From positions 2,046,001 through 2,110,000 of the forward strand of contig JACHMT010000001.1 of assembly GCA_014208095.1 (NCBI GenBank): a stretch of 64,000 nt of DNA. Direction: 5' to 3'. The position numbers were made by a program, and so were the translations under genes. Source of the DNA: Actinospineispora eucalypti. GTDB taxonomy: Bacteria > Actinomycetota > Actinomycetes > Mycobacteriales > Pseudonocardiaceae. The notes below the pieces were generated by a model. The model had not been told where the DNA came from. It searched no databases and saw only the letters and a program-made list of their open reading frames with translations. Each line of letters starts with the position of its first letter. Position 1 is the first letter of the stretch. Positions 18,233 through 24,933 of the stretch are shown piece after piece.

Positions 18233-18450
18233 CCGACGTACTGTTCACCCTGCTGTTCGCCACGATCCTGTTCCTGATCGGCATCTGGGGCCGCCGCAAC
18301 TTGAACGGCCTGGTCCCGTCGACCCTCAGCGCGGAGGGCCGGGCGAAGCGAGCCCGCGAGCTCCGCCTGGGCACATCCGTGCTCATCGCCTTCGCCGTCC
18401 TCATCGCCCTCGCCACCCTCGCCCGCATCGTGGTGTCCCTGGTTTCATGA
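18229..18450 (+). CDS. Small two-helix membrane protein
   Basis: A 73-residue protein starting at GTG 18229, overlapping the isomerase stop. Two hydrophobic segments (about 3-19 and 50-71) flank a short basic loop containing GRRNLNGLVPSTL. No family is recognised. Its conserved-looking overlap and end-of-operon place suggest a small accessory subunit of the Mce/RND assembly. A perfect 8-bp hairpin straddles its stop codon. Confidence 0.65.
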   Translation: MTDVLFTLLFATILFLIGIWGRRNLNGLVPSTLSAEGRAKRARELRLGTSVLIAFAVLIALATLARIVVSLVS

Positions 18451-18469
18451 TCACCGTCAGCGTGATCAT
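18447..18469. terminator. Hairpin at the end of the Mce operon
   Basis: ATGATCAC at 18447-18454 and GTGATCAT at 18462-18469 form perfect 8-bp arms around a 7-base loop; the stop codon of the last gene lies inside the left arm. No T-run follows, so it may act as a stabilising 3' hairpin or a factor-dependent stop signal rather than a classic intrinsic terminator. Confidence 0.45.
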
Positions 18470-18505
18470 CAGGACCTGACGGCCGCATCGAGTGCCTGAA
18501 CCGGC

Positions 18506-18571
18506 CATGGTCAACTAACCACCAGAGACGTTACTCGCCAGTAGAACGTCTCCCACGGTAAATTGACCATG
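18506..18571. repeat. 66-bp nested inverted repeat
   Basis: Outer arms CATGGTCAA (18506-18514) and TTGACCATG (18563-18571) are perfect 9-bp complements. Inside them GAGACGTT (18525-18532) and AACGTCTC (18545-18552) form perfect 8-bp arms, with a further ACT/AGT pair around CGCC. An ACC/GGT pair lies between the two levels. The element belongs to no gene and lies between the Mce operon and a convergent gene. It could be a terminator, a protein site, or a small mobile palindromic element. Confidence 0.6.
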
Positions 18572-18720
18572 AAACCCCTCGCTAGCCGCCCCGAAACAGC
18601 GGTTACGCAGAGTGGGTGTGGCGCTGTCGACCAGCGCAACGGGCCGCACCTAGGCCACGGGAGACATCCGGGCCGCGCCGTCCAAGCTGATCTTTACACC
18701 GCCGCCCGGGTCGGAGCCGG

Positions 18721-18767
18721 CACCATCGCGATGGTGGCCCGGAACGGTTGATCCGTCCCGGGCCACC
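18721..18767. terminator. Strong GC hairpin between convergent genes
   Basis: GGTGGCCCGG (18733-18742) and CCGGGCCACC (18758-18767) form perfect 10-bp arms with a 15-base loop. The left arm overlaps a perfect 16-bp palindrome, CACCATCGCGATGGTG (18721-18736), so two alternative folds compete. It lies 26 bases from the stop of the minus-strand membrane-protein gene and can serve both directions. No T-run on either side. Apart from this and the elements at 18447 and 18506, bases 18451-18792 hold no convincing gene. Confidence 0.5.
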
Positions 18768-18792
18768 GGAGCCACCGACCGAAAGAGTCAGG

Positions 18793-19545
18793 TCAGGTCA
18801 GCGACGGCTCGCGGTCGGGGGTGACCGGAGCCGAAGTGCTCAGCGTGCGGAGCTTTCCGCGCAGGTAGCGCATGATGTAGAAGTTGTCGATCGCGAACCA
18901 GGTCACCCAGGCGGTCCAGACGGCCCAGAAGTTCCAGATCCCGTTCCACGCGAACGGACCCTCGGTGACGTGGGCGATGACGGTCAGCGGAACGTACGAC
19001 AGGCCACCCGCGATGGCCCACCAACCGGTCCACCTCGGGAAGACCGGGTTCCCGCTCCGGTCGGTCAGGGCGTAGATGCCGGCGCCGACCATCTGCACCG
19101 TGGTGATCATGTAGGTCAGGTCGAAGATGAACCAGGCCTCTCGCCAGGTCATCTCGGCCAGCACCGGGTTGGTGGCGCTGAGGTGTGCGGCGTGCGCCCA
19201 GATCGCGGCGCACTCGGACAGCAACCATGCGGTGATGGCCCCGCCGAGCAGCTCGATGTTGGACAGGACCGGCATGTTGTGCTCGTCCCGCCGCATGAGG
19301 TGGGACAGCTGACACGACCACGGCAGGTAGAGGATGCCCACCGCCGCGGCGCCGACCATTCCGAGCAGGATCTGGTCGTAATGCGGCCCGAAGTAGTTGG
19401 CCATGAGGCTTTCGGTGGTGTTGGCCGGCGAGGGCGGCGGGATGTTGTGGCCGAGAATGCCCCAGAACACCAGGTACAACAGGATGCATACCGGGCCGCA
19501 CCAGGCCGCGAGGATCTGGACCCGTACGCCGAGCCTAGTTTCCAT
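18793..19545 (-). CDS. Six-helix membrane protein of unknown function
   Basis: A 250-residue integral membrane protein with about six hydrophobic helices, rich in tryptophan (WTGWWAIAGG, WNFWAVWTAWVTW). The start ATG at 19545 follows GGAGG by 10 bases; a GTG 27 bases upstream is the alternative, but it would place the ribosome site inside the gene. It is followed on the same strand by nothing, and preceded 49 bases upstream by the SDR, so the two are probably co-transcribed. No family is recognised with certainty. A transporter or membrane sensor for the island is possible. Confidence 0.7.
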   Translation of the reverse strand: METRLGVRVQILAAWCGPVCILLYLVFWGILGHNIPPPSPANTTESLMANYFGPHYDQILLGMVGAAAVGILYLPWSCQLSHLMRRDEHNMPVLSNIELLGGAITAWLLSECAAIWAHAAHLSATNPVLAEMTWREAWFIFDLTYMITTVQMVGAGIYALTDRSGNPVFPRWTGWWAIAGGLSYVPLTVIAHVTEGPFAWNGIWNFWAVWTAWVTWFAIDNFYIMRYLRGKLRTLSTSAPVTPDREPSLT

Positions 19546-19594
19546 TGCCGAATACCTCCATCGTCGGATCACTCATTGCATAGGCACTTGCGGG

Positions 19595-20347
19595 TCACTG
19601 AGCGGTCATGCCGCCGTCCACCGAGATGACCTGGCCGGTGATGAAGTCACTGGTCGGCCCGAGCAGGTGCACGATCATGGTGGCGATGTCGGCGGGCACG
19701 CCGAGCCGGCCGACCGGGGTGTTCGCGGCCACCAGGGCCCGCAGTTCTTCGGTGATGTCGCCGAGGATGGGCGTCTCGATCACGCCCGGTGCGATCACGT
19801 TGACCTGGATGTTCCGCTTGGCGTACTGCATGGCGACCTGGCGGGACATGGCGATCACGCCGCCCTTGGCGGCCGAGTAGGCCATCACGTCGGGCATTCC
19901 GATCTGGCCGGCGACCGACGCCACGTTGACGATCTTCCCGCCGCCGGCTTCGAGGAAGTTGGCCAGCAGCGCACGCATGCCCAGCCACGGCCCCTTCAGG
20001 TCGACCGTGATCAGCCGGTCCCAGCCCTGCTCGGTCTGGTCGGCCAGGTTGTCGGTGTCCGAGGCGATCCCGGCCACGTTGGCCAGCCCGTGGATCCGGC
20101 CGTGGGTCCGCACCACCCGGTCGACCACCTCCGCCCAGGCGGCGGCGCTGGTCACGTCGAGGGTGTGCTCCTCGGCCTTTCCGCCGGCGTTGCTGATCGC
20201 CTCGGCGGTGGCCCGGTGCCCGTCCAGGTCGGTGACGATCACGAAGGCGCCCGCCTCGGCCGCCAGCTTCGCGGTTGCCTCACCGATACCCCGGCCGGCG
20301 CCGGTGACCAGAACTGTCCGCCCCGCGAGGGGCGCAGGTGCGCGCAT
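19595..20347 (-). CDS. Short-chain dehydrogenase/reductase
   Basis: A 250-residue classical SDR. It has the nucleotide motif TGAGRGIG (about residues 15-22), the acidic residue in IVTDLDG that usually selects NAD, the catalytic Ser in NVASVAG, and YSAAK. The C-terminal SDFITGQVISVDGGM is typical. Length is standard. Two adjacent ATGs are possible; the one at 20347 is six bases from GGAG. An operator-like inverted repeat (20366-20381) lies just upstream. A role as hydroxysteroid-like or terpene alcohol dehydrogenase would fit the island, but the substrate is not readable. Confidence 0.88.
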   Translation of the reverse strand: MRAPAPLAGRTVLVTGAGRGIGEATAKLAAEAGAFVIVTDLDGHRATAEAISNAGGKAEEHTLDVTSAAAWAEVVDRVVRTHGRIHGLANVAGIASDTDNLADQTEQGWDRLITVDLKGPWLGMRALLANFLEAGGGKIVNVASVAGQIGMPDVMAYSAAKGGVIAMSRQVAMQYAKRNIQVNVIAPGVIETPILGDITEELRALVAANTPVGRLGVPADIATMIVHLLGPTSDFITGQVISVDGGMTAQ

Positions 20348-20668
20348 CATCAGCTCCAAGCTTGCAAACAACCATTTGTTTTATGAGCCTGACAGGTATG
20401 CCCTCCACGGTCAACAATGCGGTATTCTTATATCTGTCGGCAGTCGGGAAAAAACGCCTTTGACCTGGGGCTTTGTCGTCGGCGGGCGGGCGTGCTGGGA
20501 ACGTAGCACAAGGTACCGGCGGGCGTTGTCCGTGTTTTATCCTGACAACGCCGCGGGGCACTCCCGTAGTTAGCGCGGTTGGTGCCGCCGGGCCCGGGAT
20601 GAAAACTGGGCCGCGCTTGAGAAAGCGACTCTTTTCGGCGTCCTACCCCTAAAAAGGGGGCTCCCCTG
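20348..20668. other. Divergent intergenic region of SDR and Ltp-like gene
   Basis: 321 bases without a gene. It contains the operator-like repeat at 20366-20381 and, at 20646-20667, two overlapping hairpins before the plus-strand gene. CCCCT-AAAA-AGGGG and AGGGG-GCT-CCCCT share the AGGGG that is also the probable ribosome site, so the folds are mutually exclusive. No other signal is seen. Confidence 0.4.
20366..20381. promoter_or_regulatory. Candidate operator AAACAA-N4-TTGTTT upstream of the SDR
   Basis: Perfect 6-bp arms AAACAA and TTGTTT separated by CCAT, 19 bases upstream of the SDR start on the minus strand. The core ACAA-N4-TTGT equals that of the site before the Mce operon (5246-5257). 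A half-site TTTGTTT also occurs at 22474-22480 upstream of the tetR gene. Confidence 0.45.
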
Positions 20669-21817
20669 ATGACTCCCCGGTTCGAGCACTCCCGGTTCGA
20701 GCACAGCGTCGCGTTGACCGGGATCGGCAGGTCGGTCACCGGCCGGCGGCGGCCGCCCGGCCCTTCCGCGCGGGCGCTGGAGGCGACCCAGACGGCGATC
20801 ATCGACGCGGGCCTCGAACCCGCCGACATCGACGGGGTCTGCGGAGTTCCCGGCGCCACCGGCCTGCCCGGGATCTCCACCGGTGGCTTCCGCGAGCTCG
20901 AGCAGTCGCTGGGACTGCGGCCCACCTGGCACTGCACGGGGCGGGAGGGCGCCGGACCGGCCGGCGCGGTGGTCGACGCGATGCTTGCGGTGGCCACCGG
21001 GCTCTGCCGGCACGTGCTGTGCTTCACGGTGACCTCGGCGGCGACACCGGACCGGCTCTCCGTCCGGGGCACCGACGGCGGCTCGCTCTCGCCGGCCGGC
21101 CGGGCCGCGCTGGCCGCATCCGAGTACCTGGCCCGGTACGGCGCCGACCGGAAGGCCCTCGGCTGGGTGGCGATCGCGGCGCGGCGGCACGCCGGGCGCA
21201 ATCCGGATGCACTGTGCCGCGAGCCGATCGACATGGAGGGCTACCTGTCGGCGGCTTCGGTCTCCTCGCCGTTGGGGGTGCTCGACTGCGGGGTGGCCTC
21301 CGACGGCGCGGTGGCCTTGGTGATCTCGGCGGCGGACCGGGCCGAGGACGGGCGGCACCGCCCGGTCTGGGTGGACGCGGTGGGTACTCGGCACGCCCCG
21401 GGACCGGACCGGGAGGCCGGCCTGGACCGCCACCGGCGGGTGCTCGCGGAACCGGCCGAGCACCTCTGGAGCCGGGCCACCATCACGCGCCACGACGTGG
21501 ACTTCCTGACCGTGGACGACACCTTCACGCTCGACACGCTGTGCTGGCTGGAGGCGTTGGGCTTCTGCGAGCCGGGCGAGGCGCCCGAGTTCGTGGCGGG
21601 GGCCCGGCGGATCGGCCCGGACGGGGTGCTGCCGGTGAACCCGCACGGCGGGCAGCTGTCCGGCGGTCACGGCGGCGCGTTCGACAACCTCTACGAAACG
21701 GTACTGCAGCTGCGCGGCGGGGCCGAGGTCCGGCAGATTCCCAGCGCGCGGGTAGGCGTCGCGTGCAGCGGTGACGGCCGTTCGGCCAACGCCATGCTGC
21801 TGCACACCGCGAGGTGA
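20669..21817 (+). CDS. Ltp-type thiolase-fold protein, stand-alone
   Basis: A 382-residue member of the SCP2-thiolase/lipid-transfer (Ltp) group. Conserved segments are DIDGVCGVPG, GLCRHVLCF, the GWVAIAARRHAGRNPDAL block, and the C-terminal NPHGGQLSGGHGGAF. It is a clear paralogue of the Ltp part of the fusion at 30337 (the two share DALSEF-free but near-identical blocks such as CWLEALGFC and PVNPHGGQLS). Where the fusion has Tyr454 in LYDGF, this protein has Asp283 in VDDTF, and it lacks a DUF35 partner domain. It may be a non-aldolase paralogue or need a separate partner. It is convergent with tetR. Confidence 0.8.
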   Translation: MTPRFEHSRFEHSVALTGIGRSVTGRRRPPGPSARALEATQTAIIDAGLEPADIDGVCGVPGATGLPGISTGGFRELEQSLGLRPTWHCTGREGAGPAGAVVDAMLAVATGLCRHVLCFTVTSAATPDRLSVRGTDGGSLSPAGRAALAASEYLARYGADRKALGWVAIAARRHAGRNPDALCREPIDMEGYLSAASVSSPLGVLDCGVASDGAVALVISAADRAEDGRHRPVWVDAVGTRHAPGPDREAGLDRHRRVLAEPAEHLWSRATITRHDVDFLTVDDTFTLDTLCWLEALGFCEPGEAPEFVAGARRIGPDGVLPVNPHGGQLSGGHGGAFDNLYETVLQLRGGAEVRQIPSARVGVACSGDGRSANAMLLHTAR

Positions 21818-21824
21818 ACGGCGG

Positions 21825-22433
21825 TCAGCCGGTGAGACCGCCCAGGACGATGTCCGACAGCTGTTCGGCGATATCGTCGGCGCTCAACGCTCCCTGCACC
21901 GAGTACCACTGCGCGGTCGAACTCAGCAACCCGACCAGGCTGATCGCCACGACGTGGGGATGCCGCACCGAGTTGAACTCTCCGGCGGCGATGCCGTCCG
22001 TGACGACGCGCACGAATAGTCCGTCGATCTGATCGCGCAGCTCGAGGATGCTCGCCAGATTCTCCCCGTTGAGATACCGCCACTGGAACATGGCAATCTT
22101 GGTGATGTCCAGGTTTGCGTCGAGTAGGCGCAGATAAGAGGATATTACGTCGCGGATTCTGTCCTGCGCCGGTTTCTCCGATTCGACTATCGGGGTCAAC
22201 GCGCTCAGGTAGATCCCGATGCCCCGCTCCACGATCTTCAGGAGCAGGTCTTCCTTGCTGGTGATGTGCACGTACAGGCTTCCGGGCAGCAGCTCCACCG
22301 CATCGCTGATGTCCCGCATGCCGACCAGGGGATAAGTTTTCTCGCTGAACAGCCTGATGGCTTCGCGCTCGATCTGCGCGGGCGACACCGGGCCGGAAGC
22401 GGCTCGAGCGCGAGCTCTCCGGGTACCGGCCAA
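21825..22433 (-). CDS. TetR-family transcriptional regulator
   Basis: A 202-residue repressor-type protein. The N-terminal helix-turn-helix spans about residues 20-65 (REAIRLFSEKTYPLVGMRDI, then GSLYVHITSKEDLL). The C-terminal ligand domain is helical and resembles those of lipid/CoA-ester-responsive TetR proteins such as KstR2, without a certain assignment. Start TTG 22433 has AGGGGG six bases upstream. It is divergent from the 14-gene catabolic operon, which makes it the best candidate for local control, perhaps via the ACAA-N4-TTGT sites. Confidence 0.85.
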   Translation of the reverse strand: MAGTRRARARAASGPVSPAQIEREAIRLFSEKTYPLVGMRDISDAVELLPGSLYVHITSKEDLLLKIVERGIGIYLSALTPIVESEKPAQDRIRDVISSYLRLLDANLDITKIAMFQWRYLNGENLASILELRDQIDGLFVRVVTDGIAAGEFNSVRHPHVVAISLVGLLSSTAQWYSVQGALSADDIAEQLSDIVLGGLTG

Positions 22434-22775
22434 TGTGTGCCCCCTGCCCTGGTCAGTGCCCCACTAGCGTACGTTTGTTTATATCGGGTCGGTCCTGTCC
22501 GGCACGTACCGTGCAGTGGCCGGGAGTCTACCCGAGGCCCGCCGTGACCGGCGGCTCAGGGGCGGGCCCGCGATCGCGTGTCGCGCAAATGTCCGGCCGG
22601 CAAATGCGGCCGAAGTTTTGGTGCCCGCGTCCGTATTTTCCACCACCGCCCCGGTGGTGGAGTTTCGTAGTTGACCCGGTTCCTGCGCCCGGCACCCGTG
22701 GCAAAGCTGTAGCTGTTCGCTCGCAAGCCTGAACCCGCCGGCGTGATGGCCGTGGTGATGACTCAGGAGAAATTG
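22434..22775. promoter_or_regulatory. Divergent promoter region of tetR and the catabolic operon
   Basis: 342 bases without a gene. A TTTGTTTATAT stretch at 22474-22484, 41 bases upstream of tetR, carries one half of the ACAA-N4-TTGT pattern. A perfect hairpin with 9-bp arms CCACCACCG/CGGTGGTGG around CCC lies at 22640-22660, about 115 bases before the first operon gene, and is followed by AGTTT. If transcription begins upstream of it, it would sit in the leader and could slow or attenuate RNA polymerase. Confidence 0.4.
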
Positions 22776-23975
22776 ATGCTGGATGCAACGGAGCAATCCC
22801 GGGAGCTCGTGGCGCGGGCGGAGAAACTCGTTCCCCTGCTGCGAGAAAATGCCGAACGGGCGGACAGCGAGCGGCGCCTGCCGGACGAAGTGGTCAATGC
22901 GCTGATCGAGTCCGAGATCTTCCGGGCGTGGGTGCCCCGGCGCTACGGGGGCCACGAGATCGACCCGGTCTCGCACTTCGAGATGACCACCCACCTGTCC
23001 CGGGGGTGTTCGTCCACCGGTTGGACGGTCGCCATGATGACCACCACCAGCTGGATGGCCTGCCAGCTGCCCGACAAGGGCATGGACGAGATCTTCGGGG
23101 ACGACCCGGACGCGCGGTTCGTCGGGCTGTTCACCCCCAGCGAGGAACCGGCCAAGAAGGTGGACGGCGGCTACCTGATCAGCGGGTCCAAGCCGTTCGC
23201 CACCGGCTGTCTGTGGGCCAACTGGGCGGAGATCCCGATGGCCGTGATGGGCGACGACGGCCAGCTGGAGAACGTCTACTGGATGTTCTTCCCGATGTCC
23301 GAGACCACCATCGAGGACACCTGGCACGTGATGGGCATGCGCGGCACGGCCAGCCAGACGGTGCACTTCAAGGACGTCTTCGTGCCCGAGCACCGGACCA
23401 TCGCGATGCTCGGCCCTCAGGGCGCGATGGGCGGCTACACCCGCAACGAGCACCCCGAGGAGGCGCTCTACCGGGGGCAGATCAGCATGATCGCGCGGGA
23501 GTGCTTCGTCGGCTCGGTGCTGGGCATCGCCAAGCACGCGCTGGAAGTGGTGCTGAAGAAGCTGCCCAAGCGGAGCATCCAATACGGCCCGTACACCAAG
23601 CAGGCCGAGGCCGTGCCCACCCAGCTTCAGGTGGCCGAGGCGGCCAACATGATCGACACCGCCGAGCTGCACGCCCGGCGGGCGGCCGAGGACACCTGGA
23701 AGGTCGCCCAGTCCGGGGTGTACCCGACCGACCCGATGGTGCGCATCCGCTGCGGCCACGACAGCACCTTCGCCATCCGCACGGCCAAGGAGGCGGTGGA
23801 CCGGCTGATGTACGTCACCGGCGCCTCCAGCATCGCCCAGGGCAACCCGCTGGAGCGGCTGTTCCGGGACGCCGCCGTGGGCACCCTGCACGGCATCGCC
23901 CGGGTGGATGCCACCACCGAGCTGCTGGGCAGCGCGCTGTGCGGCCAGGAGCCGCACGGCTCGATGATCTTCTGA
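22776..23975 (+). CDS. Flavin-dependent monooxygenase of the acyl-CoA dehydrogenase fold (HsaA-like)
   Basis: A 399-residue protein with the acyl-CoA dehydrogenase fold but the features of two-component flavin hydroxylases (HsaA, HpaB group D): N-terminal helix ending RLPDEVVNALIESEIFRAWVPRRYGG, the middle domain with HVMGMRGTASQTVHF, and the C-terminal NPLERLFRDA and GTLHGIARVD. Such enzymes use reduced flavin from a partner reductase; one is encoded at 37097 in the same operon. ATG 22776 is preferred because AGGAG lies 7 bases upstream; in-frame starts at 22743, 22746 and 22758 exist. First gene of the operon. Substrate could be a phenol or a ketone of the degraded compound. Confidence 0.82.
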   Translation: MLDATEQSRELVARAEKLVPLLRENAERADSERRLPDEVVNALIESEIFRAWVPRRYGGHEIDPVSHFEMTTHLSRGCSSTGWTVAMMTTTSWMACQLPDKGMDEIFGDDPDARFVGLFTPSEEPAKKVDGGYLISGSKPFATGCLWANWAEIPMAVMGDDGQLENVYWMFFPMSETTIEDTWHVMGMRGTASQTVHFKDVFVPEHRTIAMLGPQGAMGGYTRNEHPEEALYRGQISMIARECFVGSVLGIAKHALEVVLKKLPKRSIQYGPYTKQAEAVPTQLQVAEAANMIDTAELHARRAAEDTWKVAQSGVYPTDPMVRIRCGHDSTFAIRTAKEAVDRLMYVTGASSIAQGNPLERLFRDAAVGTLHGIARVDATTELLGSALCGQEPHGSMIF

Positions 23976-23991
23976 GCCGGAGGACGCACCG

Positions 23992-24933
23992 ATGACCCTC
24001 GATCCCCAGGCGAAAGGCCTGCTGGACCAGCTGCGCGAGCAGGGAGTACCGGACTTCGCCGACATGGGCGTCGACCAGGCCCGCGGCTTCATGGCGGCGT
24101 TTCTCGACCTGGAGGGGCCGAGCCGGCCGGTGGCCGAGGTCCGCGACCTCGACATCCCCGGCCCGGACGGCAACCGGATCCCGGCCCGGGTGTACCGGCC
24201 CTCCGCCGAACCCCGCCCGGTGCTGATGTACTTCCACGGCGGCGGCTGGGTGCTCGGCGGCCTCGAGGTCGCCGACAAGCCGTGCCGCCAGCTGGCCCTG
24301 GCCACCGACTGCGCGGTGGTCTCGGTGGACTACCGGCTGGCGCCCGAGCACAAGGCGCCGGCCGCCGCCGAGGACTGCTACGCCGCCACCGCATGGGCCG
24401 CCGAACACCCCACCGAGGTGGGCGGCAACGGCCGGCTCGGCGTGGCCGGGGACAGCGCCGGCGGGAACCTGGCGGCGGTGGTGTCGCTGATGGCCCGCGA
24501 CCGGGGCGGCCCCGCGCTGTCCGTGCAGGTGCCCATCTACCCGATCACCGACGTCCGGTGCGGCCACCCATCGCGCACCGAGAACGGCGAGGGCTACCTG
24601 CTCACCAAGCGGTCCATGGAGTGGTTCGAGGAGCAGTACCTCGCCACCGGCTGGGACGCCGACAACCCGTACGTGGCGCCGCTGCGGGCCAAGGACCTGT
24701 CCGGGTTGCCCGCCGCCGCGGTGATCACCGCCGGCTACTGCCCGCTGCGCGACGAGGGCCAGGCCTACGCGGCCCGGCTCTGCGAGGCCGGGGTGCCGGT
24801 GCTGCACCTGCCCAACCCTTCGATGATCCACGGCTTCATGTGGATGTCCGGCGTGATCGATCACGCCGCCGGCGTGTACCAGCGGCTGGGCGGCTACGTC
24901 AAGGAAGCGATGAGAGGGGAGTCCGACCGGTGA
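23992..24933 (+). CDS. Alpha/beta hydrolase, HSL/esterase family
   Basis: A 313-residue esterase of the hormone-sensitive-lipase group. The oxyanion motif HGGGW is at about residues 80-84 and the nucleophile elbow GDSAGG at about 154-159. The acid and His are expected in the C-terminal part, with a likely His in MIHGFMW. GGAGG lies 10 bases before ATG 23992. The gene overlaps the Baeyer-Villiger-type monooxygenase by GTGA; hydrolysing the ester or lactone made by that enzyme is the natural role. Confidence 0.88.
   Translation: MTLDPQAKGLLDQLREQGVPDFADMGVDQARGFMAAFLDLEGPSRPVAEVRDLDIPGPDGNRIPARVYRPSAEPRPVLMYFHGGGWVLGGLEVADKPCRQLALATDCAVVSVDYRLAPEHKAPAAAEDCYAATAWAAEHPTEVGGNGRLGVAGDSAGGNLAAVVSLMARDRGGPALSVQVPIYPITDVRCGHPSRTENGEGYLLTKRSMEWFEEQYLATGWDADNPYVAPLRAKDLSGLPAAAVITAGYCPLRDEGQAYAARLCEAGVPVLHLPNPSMIHGFMWMSGVIDHAAGVYQRLGGYVKEAMRGESDR

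Noticed and set aside
18563..18751. Short plus-strand frame of 62 codons after the Mce operon
   Set aside because: It starts inside the arm of a palindrome, has no ribosome site and no recognisable protein; ends in a hairpin.
22743..22775. Upstream starts of the HsaA-like gene
   Set aside because: They lack a spaced ribosome site, and AGGAG at 22765-22769 is placed correctly only for ATG 22776.
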